The translations under genes were made by a program, and so were the position numbers. The notes beneath the pieces are model-generated. The model saw nothing but the letters and a program-made list of their open reading frames with translations. It ran no database searches and had not been told where the DNA came from. This document shows, piece by piece, positions 54,640-64,000 of a DNA stretch of 64,000 nt (positions within the stretch are counted from its first letter, which is position 1; every line of letters begins with the position of its first letter). Location: contig OY992537.1 of assembly GCA_963921195.1 (NCBI GenBank), forward strand, positions 131,958,694 through 132,022,693. The letters are read 5' to 3'. Source of the DNA: Pegoplata infirma. Taxonomy: Eukaryota > Arthropoda > Insecta > Diptera > Anthomyiidae.

Positions 54640-55515
54640 TGACGCCCAAGCATCTGAAATTGCTTCGGAAATTATAAATATGCCAACATTAATCTGGGCG
54701 ATTAAAAGCTTCAGGACCTATAAATCTCCTAGACTTGATGGTTTAATCTCGGTTGAGATGCAGCAAGGCTGTCTAATCTATAAACAGCATGCATCAACTG
54801 GTCGTATATTCCTTTAAAATGGAGGGATACCAGAGTCGTCTTAATCCCGAAGGCTGGGAAAAGTTCCCACACAGCTCCGAAGGATTTCAGACCAATTAGT
54901 CTGTCTTCTTTTTTTAAAGACAATGGAACGAATGAGAGACTCATACTTGCGTAGAGTGATTGACCAGAGGTTGCTTTCGACAAAGCAACATGCATACAGC
55001 AAGGATAGATCAACGGAAACAGCTCTTCATGGGCTCGTTGGTACCATCGAGAGATCGCTTTTGGTAAAGGAGTACACAATGATGGCATTTCTTGATATAT
55101 TTGGCATTGTATGATCTGGGAGTAAAGCGTGGGATCGTTTTAATGGTGAAAAACCTACTTGCCAATAGACGTATTTATAACGTCTGAATTGGGAGCGTCA
55201 GTCAAATCTCGATTTGTCAATAGGGGCACACCACAAGGAGGTGTTCTTTTGCCACTTCTTTGGTACCTGGCACTGAATTCAATGCTGCTATCTCTAGAAG
55301 CACGTGGCTGTCATGTTGTCGCATATGCTGACGATGTCGCGATAGCGGTAAAGGGGAAGCATCTGCCAACATTGAGGGACATTCTTCAGGGTTCTCTGAA
55401 AGATCTGTCTAAATGGCTTGATCAAACAGAGCTTGTTTTGTTTACAAGGAAAAATAAGATTCCTGCTTTTGATCCTATTTCTCTGGACGGCACTGAAGTC
55501 GCCTTCTCAGATGGA
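54640..55515 (+). pseudogene. Reverse transcriptase of LINE A4
   Basis: Conserved blocks in order: AIKSFRTYKSPRLDGL (54700), IPKAGKSSHTAPKDFRPISL (54845), TKQHAYSKDRSTETALHGLV (54980), YTMMAFLDIFGIV (55075, the palm aspartate kept), RGTPQGGVLLPLLW (55220), VVAYADDVAIAVKG (55315, catalytic YADD intact) and FTRKNKIPAF (55440). Two frame changes occur near 54820 and 54910. A stop plus about 30-40 missing residues follow 55114. After 55515 the sequence jumps to the VWWPAL thumb motif, skipping the Y-L-G-V-x-L-D block present in other copies. Enzymatically dead as it stands. Confidence 0.85.
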
Positions 55516-55760
55516 GCCAAGTCTGGTGGCCTGCTTTAGAAACAAAAGCGAACTGTGTCTTTACCACGAAGGTACAGAGAATAGCGTCGATGTGCATCAC
55601 GGGTGCTCTTCGTACTACACCTACGGCTGCATTAGAAATCCTCCTTCGCCTGATACCATTGGACTTATTAAGTAGGCAGTAAGCGGCTACGTCGGCAATT
55701 CGACTTAATAGCACGCTGAAATGGAGGAGCAGCGATTGTGGCCATAGCGCGATCTCGAAG

Positions 55761-56735
55761 ATGATAACAATACCCCAAAGTGTGGACTCTACTCCCTCTT
55801 TGAGCCTCTTTGAGCGCCACTTTACCACTATGATACCATCCAGGGAGTCTTGGATGAGGGACATTCCGGGAAGTGGAGCCACCATCAATTTTTACACAGA
55901 TGGATCGAGACTGCACTTACAAGTGGCCTTTGGAGTCTATTCGGAAGTGCTTGGATTGAGTCTGGCTCGAAGATTGCCAGATCATTGCAGTGTTTACCAG
56001 GCAGAGATGCTGGCAATAAAGGAAGTGGCTGACTGATTGAGCTGCAATGTCTTGTCTACAACCGCAGTCAACACCTATACTGACAGTCAAGCCTCGGTCA
56101 AGTCCCTAGATTCAAGGTTTCTGAAAACAAGATCTGCCCTTAACTGCCGCACGTCTTTAAATGAGATGGCCAAGCAGTTTAACATACGACTCATATGGGT
56201 CAAAGGGCACAGAGACATTCCAGGGAATTGCAAAGCTGATGAGCTTGCAAGACTAGGAACTACCTTACAGGTTCCAACAGAATTGGAATGTGTTGGTATG
56301 CCTCTAGAGACTTGCAAGCGAAACCTACGGCTTTGTTCTGCGACGGAGACTAATCAAAGATGGGCAAATAGATGGACGTGTGAGACAACACGACTGATTT
56401 GGCCTTCTCTTAATCAGAGGCGCACAAGTGAGCTGATATCGCTTCCAAGAGGAGATATTTCGACGGTGGTTGCTATAATTACCGGACACTGTCTTATAGG
56501 GAAGCACGCAGAGCGGTTAAATGTGCCGTCGCATGACTTTTGCCGGAGTTGCATGGATGAAGAGGAGTTGGAGACTATCGAACACTTTATCTGCCATTGC
56601 CCGGCACTTTCTGGTCAGAGACTTGCTTCACTGGGATCCAGGGAGATGTACGATTTTTCTGATTTGTCGGATATCAAAATTCAATATCTAAGGAGTTTTA
56701 TAAGAAGCTCAAACTGGTTTAACGACAGGGACTAG
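55761..56735 (+). pseudogene. RNase H and zinc-knuckle domain of LINE A4
   Basis: A single frame interrupted only by TGA at about 56034, where A2 has TGG (VADW to VAD-stop). It would remove RNA from RNA-DNA hybrids. All four acidic positions expected of RNase H are visible: INFYTDGSRL, CSVYQAEMLAIKE, YTDSQASVKSLDS and GNCKADELARLG. IWVKGHRDIPGN gives the usual V-K-G-H block. A C-terminal knuckle, CRSCMDEEELETIEHFICHC, follows. The RNase H plus C-x-x-C...H...C ending supports an I/LOA/Ingi-type element. This is the best-preserved domain of the family here. Confidence 0.85.
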
Positions 56736-56838
56736 TAGGGAAACCTATTACAGGCCCGTGGTATCACAATGGACCTCAGAGTATACGTGTGTTGACGTAA
56801 AACGTCAGCAGCCACTTACAACCTAACCTAACCTAAGA

Positions 56839-58285
56839 CTTACTCCAAATATGTTTCGATCTTGACAATCTTTAGTTGCAAAACATAAAGTCTTACATTC
56901 GTGTGTAAGTAAATATAATGACATGATTAAGGACACAATTCACATTTTGTCTACTCACATACGGATATAAGACTGTTTTGGCACCAACGATTGTCAGTTT
57001 GCTAAATACTCTTGACAAGATCCCGATGAGATCGAAAAACCAATCTAATCTAAAACAACCAATACTTCAACAATATTATGGTAATGGTTAGTAAAGAAAT
57101 TTGACCTCGAGCTTAAGTAATTTTTCCTAAAAAAGTACCCATTAAATTCCAAATGTAGCTCTGACATTTTGAATTATAGCTCCACGCTGCTAATGCATGT
57201 TTAGTTTTACTTTTCACCTTTAAGAAATAACTAGAGTTTTATAAATTAAATTACAAGTTAATTTTCTATAGAAAATTCGTTATTATTATTTTAACAATAT
57301 TATTTCAAATTACAATAATAATAATAATAAAATTTTGTTTTGACCAGGTGTAATATTTCAAAAATAACTCTGTACGATGTAAAATATTGTTTCATTGTCA
57401 ACGGGGAAACAAAAAAACCCTTGTCAATTTTGGATGAATTTGTGTTTTATTTTTTTTTTTGTTTTCTGTCTCTCAAAGTGAAACAAATGAAATTATTTCA
57501 AATTTTCAATTGTTGTCGATTGTAATCTGCATATCGTAATCCTTATATGCAGTATGTGTCTGCATATTGTTTTCTGTCTGTCTGTTTTTGTTTCTCTGTC
57601 AGCATTAATTCAATTTTGAAAACTCAAATTTCGAAATAACAACTACAAAAACTCAACAACTCTTGTGGCGAAATCAAGGTTCTGGTTTTTCAATGGTTCT
57701 TATGCAAAAAAATTCAAAACTTATTTAAAATAGGGTTGCTTTTGAATACGATTGTGCTTCTGTGTTTTTTTTTTTTTTGAAATGCCCCCCTCAGAATATG
57801 TTACATTATATTGCAGTGTTTTGAGTGCTGTAGGGATTGAAATGTATAAAATTTCATTGTTTTGACATTAAAGACATGTGCGCTCGTGCGCATGCGTACT
57901 CTACATATTCAATTACAATTCAATATGTTGAAGACGAGTGGTATACAAAAGCCAATTTTAATCAACTGTGCTAAAAAAAAAATTCATAAAATCTCGAAGC
58001 GGAATATGTTGTTTTTTAATGAAGTGCAAATGTTATTATTTTGTTGCCTTTTTTCAAGTTCGATTGCTCATTATATTTTAATGATTTCTCATTAGTTTAC
58101 AATGGGCCAAAAAACTACATTTTATATTAATTGATTTTCTCTGTTTTCTGAGAGCTAATGCAACTGTACGAATCCCTTTCAATCAAGTCAGTGACAAAGT
58201 TTTAGGTAGTCTCTACTTCCTCCTTATTCATACAGCTTCAGCATAAATTTTAAGACGAGTTCTACAAGATTGCATACCAGTTTCC
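56839..58285. other. No recognisable gene (about 1.45 kb)
   Basis: AT-rich, possibly host DNA: (AAT)n at 57310-57330, CTGTCTGTCTG at 57570, and an isolated GC-rich spot GTGCGCTCGTGCGCATGCGT at 57878. No ORF with recognisable content. Confidence 0.4.
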
Positions 58286-58287
58286 TG

Positions 58288-59530
58288 TTATAGGTTAGCT
58301 TGTAAGTGACTAGTGATGCTTTACGTCAGCACACATGGGACAGTAATGGGGTTCCCCTAATAGTCCCTGCCGTTAAACCAATTTGACTACTTTGGGAAAC
58401 TCCCTAAGATATAGAATTTTGACCTCCGACAAATCAAAAAGTTCATGCAGCTCCCTACATCCCAGTTAAGCATTTCTTTTACCAGAAATTGCCGGGCAAT
58501 GTCAGATAAAGTGTTCTATAGTTTCCAACACCTCTTCATTCATGCAACTCTGCTAAAGTCCTTTGACGGTACAGTGCTTTCCTATAAGGCAGTGTCCGTT
58601 AATTGCAGCAATAACCGTCTTCTCTCCGCTTGGAAGCGATATCGGCTCACTTGTGCACTTCTGATTAAGAATAGACCAAATCTGTCGTTAAGTCTATCCA
58701 TGTGCCCATTTTGAGTAGTCTCCATCGAAGTCGTAAATTTTACTTGCAAGTTTCTAGAGACATACCAACACATTCGAATCCCTTTGGAATCTTTAAGGAA
58801 GTTCCCAGTCTTGCAAGCTTGTCGGCTTTGCATTTCTCTGGAATGTCTCTGTGTCAGTCAGTTCCTTTATTGCCAGCATATTTGCTTGGTAAATACTGCA
58901 ATGATTTGGAAATCTTCGATCCAGGCTCAACCCAAGCTCTTCCGAATAGAGTCTGAAGCCCACTTGTTCCTGTAGCTTCGATCCATCTGTGTAAAAATTT
59001 ATGGAGGCTACACTATTCGTAATGACTCTCATCTAAGACTCTGGATGATAGTGATAAAGTGCCGCTAAAAAAGGCTCATAGAGGAAGCACAGTCCACATT
59101 TGGTAGCATTGCTACTCTTCCATTGCAGTGTGCTATTAAGTAGAATTGGACGCACCACTGCTGCTGTATAAATCCAGTGAACGAATCTTGAGCTAAAGCC
59201 CCATTGTTTTCTAATAGCCCTATTACAGGTAAATAAAACCATCGTTACTTTCTCCCGTTTCTCAATATTACGCCTGAAATTCCACTTCCTATCTGGTAAT
59301 GCTTTAAGGTACATCTGAGAAGCCGATTTCAGTGCCGTCCAAAAAAATGGGATCAAAAGCAGATATCTTATTTTTCCTTGTAATCAAGACAAGTTCAGCG
59401 TTTCTTGAATTAACTCTCAGATCACTGTCTCTTGGCCACTAAGACAGATCTTTCAGAGAACCCTGAAGAATGCCCCTTAACGTTGATAGGTGCTTTCTCT
59501 TTACCGCTTTTGCGACATCGCACAGTGGGT
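58288..59530 (-). pseudogene. LINE family A, copy A5: RT end, RNase H, zinc knuckle, 3' UTR
   Basis: Starts at the 3' tail (AGGTTAGC) and half-preserved hairpin ACTAGTGATGCTTTACGTCA. Minus-strand frames give RNase H start SINFYTDGSKLQEQ and CSIYQANMLAIKEL (the QAE glutamate is now Asn). An abrupt deletion then skips from this block to the R-N-A-K-P-T-S region. 59356-59100 carries the RT thumb with KWNFRRNIEKREK and FSSRFVHWIYTAAVVRPILL. A part of the thumb-to-RNase H linker is missing near 59140. It ends near 59530 in RT. Confidence 0.8.
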
Positions 59531-60045
59531 TCGATGGTACCCAAAATGGCGATTAATTCAGATAAGCAGTAGTTTTAGAATATTATATTTTTTTATTAAT
59601 GAACTAATATAAACACGTAAAAATACACATTTTGGAAAAAAAAAAATTTGGAAAAAATTTTTTTTTAACCTGTTAAACGTTTTTTTGTTTTTCGGAAAAA
59701 AGAGTTATAGTTCACAATTTTTGCTGTAACTTTTGAATGAAAAGCGATAAATTAATAAAAAAAAAAATGGAAATTAAAGTGTACATAATGTGCTATCAAA
59801 GTAATCGAAGAAAGAATGCATAATATGTATTTATATTATTTTAAATTTTATTTAAAATCCAATTTTTGTTTTTCACAAAATCTCATAAATGTACAAATTT
59901 ATCTGAAAAAAGTGATTTATGGGAATATTGTAGTTTTTTATTAACGAATTATTAAAAATACATAAAAACACAGCATTTGAGAAAAAAAATTTAACAAAAT
60001 GTTTTTTTATTGTAATCTTTTAGTCGTTTTTTTGTTTTTGGAAAA
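59531..60045. other. No recognisable gene (about 510 bp)
   Basis: Very AT-rich. Two loosely similar halves (59570-59720 and 59930-60050) share TTATTAATGAACTA/TTATTAACGAATTA and long A tracts, suggesting a decayed tandem duplication. Confidence 0.35.
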
Positions 60046-60049
60046 AAAC

Positions 60050-60708
60050 ACGAAACCCTTGAACATGTAATAAAGCTACAAAAAACAAATGGAGGGGACG
60101 TTTTTTTTTGGCGTAGGGGGGGGGGGGGGTTTCCCGGGAGACTATGGGGGACACCTACGACACGATAAACGTTGCCAAAAAAAATAGATGTCATTTTTTG
60201 CACCTAATTAATAAAAATTTATCATTATTTAAATTATTTTTTCTATACACGCCCCCAAAAAGGGGCGGACCGAAAAAATTCGCTTTCCAGATCCCCCTTG
60301 GTTCAAATTCAGGTCGATGAACTTCATATGGCATTAAAATGTTTCATTTATTGAACAAATATACAAATAAAACTTGTAAAAAAAAAATATTTTTCTGGGG
60401 TAGTTTTAGTTCTTCAATGGGGAACTTTTTTCCCCCTGGTCCGATTTTGCTCGTTCCAGAACTTAACCAGTCTATGACCATTATACATATTTGTGACAAA
60501 CTTCAGGATTCTAGCTCTTGTTTTATGTACTTTATGGTGTGCTCAACAACAGACGGACGGACGGACACACTGTTAGTCACAGAATGTCTTAGAATCGATC
60601 AGTGATCAATAATATACACTTTATGGGGTCCTAGACCCATATTTCGATGCGTTACATACGGAATGACAAAGTGGGTGTAAGCCCATATTGTAGTTGAAGG
60701 GTATAAAC
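60050..60708 (-). mobile_element. mini-me-like element M9
   Basis: Same subfamily as M6: GGGGG-rich block at 60115-60130, GAGACTATGGGGGACACCTA, CACGCCCCCAAAAAGGGGCG, TTAGTTCTTCAATGGGGAAC, CAGACGGACGGACGG, AGAATCGATCAGTGATCAAT, and end TGTAGTTGAAGGGTATAAA. The hairpin end is not clear. Confidence 0.65.
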
Positions 60709-61328
60709 ACACATATAATGGTCTTGTTTAATAAACGATACCCAGACTTTTTACACAAAAACGGGAATAAAAAAAAGGGCCGGGCATTGTCTGTACTTTT
60801 TTTTCTTTTAAAAAAAAGCTGATATCCTATACTTTTTTTAAATCCACAAAACTAAATCCAACTATTACTAACTTAATATGTGTGGCCCATTAAATGGGGA
60901 AAATATCCCAATTTCGGGTCCTTTTTAAAAAAATTATTAAAAACGTTAAGACCCAATTTTTATAAACAAAAAAAATTTTGCAATTTAGTTTAATACATGT
61001 TGTTTAAGGTTCCATTATAAAAGATTTTCTTTTAAAAGATTTAATACTACTAATAATCGCTTGAATTGTAAAAAATTTTAATTTTTTTACTTTTTTCAAA
61101 GACTGCAATAATTTGCTAACTTTGACAGCTCACCGAAAAAAAAGTAAACAACTTAGTTTATTGATTTTGATATCTAGCGTTGCAGAATTTAACCTACTTT
61201 TACCCCATACCAAAACTTATAACAAAAACATCATTTATAAATTTCAATTAATCGCCACTTTGGTACCATTTGAACCCAATGTGGATCGTCAGCATATGCA
61301 TCTTTTTGCGTCTGTACCATCTTTTTTT
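60709..61328. other. No recognisable gene (about 620 bp)
   Basis: AT-rich; nothing shared with other regions could be seen. Confidence 0.4.
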
Positions 61329-61415
61329 ACCCTCCAATGAAAGTATGAGGGTATGCTCACTTTGCCATTCCGTTTCGCAATATTGGTTGGGGACCCCATA
61401 AAGTATATGACCAAT
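61329..61415 (+). mobile_element. mini-me-like element M10, first ~85 bp
   Basis: TTACCCTCCAATGAAAGTAT followed by GAGGGTATGCTCACTTTGCC and GGGGACCCCATAAAGTATAT; the remainder is absent or unrecognisable. Confidence 0.6.
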
Positions 61416-63229
61416 TGTCATTAACTTTTAATATTTAAGAAAAAAAAAATTGCGATTTTTTTTTCGTGGCACATTGATAAGTTTTTGTAGGTTAATAACA
61501 TTATAATTAAGTAATTCAAATCCGTTCGCGTGCATTAATTTGAGCGATCGCACCCAAAACTATGGCGGTTTAAAGTTAACATTTAAAAAAAAATTGTCAA
61601 AATTAAATTTTTTATCCGAAGTTTACCAAACATACCATTTTGTATTATGCTTACCTAGAGCTAAAATACACATTCAAACATGCATAAAATCTTTGCTAAA
61701 TATCGAGATATTTGCATTAAACCAATTTTTTTTTCAGCACAATTTCCAATATTTTGGAAATACAAATGTTCCCAACGGTTTAATTTTTTTTAGAAAAATA
61801 TTACCAAATGTATTAAAAAAATCTCAACAAATTCTTAGTTAACACTATTACTCTATCTCTAATAGGTAAGAAACAGCAGTGGTTTAAAGGGAACATTTTT
61901 GAAAAAAAAGAATTTAATAATTTTTTTTTTTAATATTTAAAGTCTGATTTTACAGTGTTGTCCTTCACTGAATATTGAAACTATTCAAAGTATGATTAAT
62001 AATGACAATATTAAGGATATTACGAAATATTTAAACGTTATTACAAATTTTATTAAGATTATAAAAAATTTTAGCGATTTTTCGCGACTGCAAAAATCAA
62101 TGGACTAATTTTGAAATATTATTCGAATAAGACATGTCAAAATCTATCAAAATACATTTCTTTTCTACTTTATTTTAAGTAATTTAAGATTTTATATAAC
62201 CATTAAATTTAAAAGTATCAAAAATTTAAAACCACCAAAAACCACTAAAACGTCAATTGTTTTTGGGTGCGAATGGATTGAAGATAAAGCATTAAAAATA
62301 CTACCAAACGCGCTTTTCACTGACCAATTTCGATAAGCGGCCTGGATGTGCCTTACAAAAAACGAAAAACAGAAAAACCCCGCGGAATTCGCCAATATTA
62401 ACTTTTGATCAATGTTGCTTTCCATGATTTGTTATATTTGCATATACGATTGTTTCTACATGTTCAACTTTCAGCCATGCACATTTGACTGTCAAATAAT
62501 GCAAAACTAAAATATCGAAATTTTGCAAAAAATTTAAAAAGTTCATAAAATTTTTGCAATTGAATATTTTTTGGGTGCGTTTGTAAATCGAGTGGGAAAT
62601 GGTAAATTATAAAGTTCACAAAGCATTCGGAACCATTCGGAATAAAACTGGGAGTGTGCCTCGCAAAAAACAGACTTTTTAAAAAATTCACGTTTTTTCT
62701 TCCCATCTTTGGAGAGCTGCAGCTTCGTAACCATTGCGAGCACATCACTCAAATCAGTCTCAGATTGTGCATATTTACAAGGGCTTTTACCATGTGTATT
62801 TGAATTTTAAAATTACAGTTTGCACCAAAAGCTACAATCAAAAAACCTCGAAAAATTTAAAATTGAAAAAAATTGGTATCAAAGATTTAGGTCCATGTAA
62901 CTTTTTTCTTATTGATGGCACATCCACTGAACCTACACCAAATAATTGCCCAAGTCTACTGATTAAACGGTATTAAATTTGGAGCAATACCTTTAACGCA
63001 CCCAACAATATGGAACTTTGAACGAAAAATTTCATGAGAGTATCAAGCGATTTTTTTACATTTTTCAACTTTGCACGTTCCTTGCCATGAGATAATGAGA
63101 CTATTTGCGCTGTGCCTTTGCAGAATTACTCATTATGGTTCCCTTAACATATTTACATTCACAGGTACCACCTAGTTTACAAATAAAAATGTTATTGCGA
63201 AATTAGTAAAATATCACAAGCGTTAAAAG
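61416..63229. other. No recognised gene; repeated segment with CGCACCCAAAA motif
   Basis: CGCACCCAAAAC-like motifs occur at 61547 and 62998 on the plus strand and near 62258 and 62570 on the minus strand. Minus-strand segments 62390-62255 and 62690-62565 resemble each other over about 130 bp (TTTTTTG-AAGGCACA and the CGCACCCAAAAA end). Neither has a recognised domain. It could be a decayed element or a duplicated exon-like piece; the function is unknown. Confidence 0.35.
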
Positions 63230-63605
63230 TTAATGACAAAAGTCCATATATATTATTGAGCCACGATCGATTCTATGAATGTCCGTCCATCCGTCTGTCT
63301 GTATAGAAGAAGATGCAGTCCAAAACCAAAAAGCTAGACTTCTGAAGTTTGGCTTGAATATTTCTCATGTTCATAGGCAGGTTAAGTTCGTAAGTGGGTA
63401 AAATCGGACCAAGGAGAAAAAGTTCTTCCTTAAACAACTAAACAATCCTTTAAAAAAATCTTAATTTTTTACAGGGTTTTTTGTATTTTTGTTACACAAG
63501 AAATATTTTTATGTCAGTAGACTTTTAAAGTCCTGAACTTGGTCCTAAGGGTCCTAAAAAATGGAATTTTTTTCGGCCCGTCCCTTTTTAGGGGCGTGGT
63601 TAAAA
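63230..63605 (+). mobile_element. mini-me-like element M11
   Basis: TATATATTATTGAGCCACGA, ATCGATTCTATGAATGTCCG, TCCATCCGTCTGTCTGTATA, then AAATCGGACCAAGGAGAAAA and CCGTCCCTTTTTAGGGGCGT, the M6/M8/M9 subfamily in plus orientation. The leading TATACCC hairpin is missing. Confidence 0.6.
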
Positions 63606-64000
63606 AAAAAATGGTTTTAATAATGTTCAAATTGTATTGCTTCAATACAAAAATCATAATAAATCACATTGCAAACATTTATCGCGAGAAGAAAAAGGGA
63701 TTTCTCAAACTGACCCTTCTCTACAAACACACCCCCTCCCACCCAACAAAAACAACGCCCTGACAAATTTAATTTTTATAATGGGCTATTTCACGTTAAC
63801 GGGACCTCGGTACCCGTATGTTTTATGGGTCACTAAATACGATTCTGATTTTAGTTTTCCAAAATTCAAAATTGCAGATCCAACATGGCGTCTATTTTTT
63901 TTAAATTACGATTTGCTTCAAACCTGTTATTGGGACACTGATTTTGAATTTGCATTCAGATTTCAAATATTCAAAATGCCGGATGATTTTGTTCAAGTTA
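63606..64000. other. Non-coding; start of another repeat at the window edge
   Basis: 63781-64000 (GGCTATTTCACGTTAACGGG, CAGATCCAACATGGCG) has the look of a further DNA-element arm running off the window; its partner is not visible. Confidence 0.35.

Larger units (their letters stand above)
54425..56838 (+). mobile_element. LINE family A, copy A4 (longest copy, 5'-truncated)
   Basis: Plus-strand element from within the RT N-terminus to the 3' tail CAACCTAACCTAACCTAAG. The 3' UTR carries the hairpin TTGACGTAAAACGTCAGC. About 150 bp between palm and thumb are missing (junction near 55515) compared with A2, and several stops and shifts break the ORF. It is the best guide to family structure: RT, RNase H, zinc knuckle, short 3' UTR. 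Confidence 0.85.

Noticed and set aside
57878..57897. NRF1-like site GCGCATGCGT suggesting a promoter
   Set aside because: Single imperfect site with no TATA, initiator or ORF nearby; too weak to annotate.

Overview
The window looks like intergenic or intronic DNA from a higher fly (Brachycera, probably a calyptrate such as a blow fly or muscid). It is strongly AT-rich, and no host gene, tRNA or rRNA could be recognised. Almost everything identifiable is transposable-element (TE) sequence. The organism call rests on dispersed mini-me-like elements with (TA)n and (GTCY)n motifs, a family type known from Diptera, and on RNase H-bearing LINEs of the kind abundant in flies. No tools were run, so boundaries come from reading the sequence by eye.

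The only intact protein-coding gene is a 335-residue Tc1/mariner-type transposase of the DD37E group (40537-41544). It sits inside a complete 1296-bp element with 32-bp perfect terminal inverted repeats (TIRs) and a TA target-site duplication (TSD). Broken coding sequence comes from three LINE families. Family A (reverse transcriptase plus RNase H) is at 1-535/1319-1640, 4246-6715, 34398-34566, 41686-42185, 54425-56838 and 58288-59530. Family B (related, also RNase H) is at 1650-2490, 38400-39157, 42186-43697 and 52875-53262. Family C (CR1/Daphne-like, with endonuclease and no RNase H) is at 1140-1318 and 17867-20400.

The rest is a nested set of non-autonomous DNA elements. Eleven mini-me-like copies are scattered on both strands. 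Two 3.3-4.4 kb elements (26226-29555, 44793-49171) are built of ~146-bp units and carry large 16-bp minisatellites and a (GTCA)n tail. Several kilobase-scale fold-back elements (about 7425, 9199, 25387, 31620, 37081, 39160 and 50753) have long inverted arms. Small MITEs carry clear TSDs: hAT-like, PIF/Harbinger-like, and TA-flanked ones ending in CACTCAAAA.

Because the fold-back elements hold two copies of the same arm, an element inserted in one arm can be compared with an empty site in the other. This gives exact ends for the minisatellite element (between A and T, no duplication, as in rolling-circle transposition) and for a mini-me copy. A second comparison, against 15.7-16.1 kb, shows that 9496-11256 is a TTAA-flanked insertion. 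That insertion is made of ~160-bp satellite-like units, each carrying a palindrome of the form TTTCGCGAGATATCGCGAAA, and it is the strongest candidate here for something undescribed.
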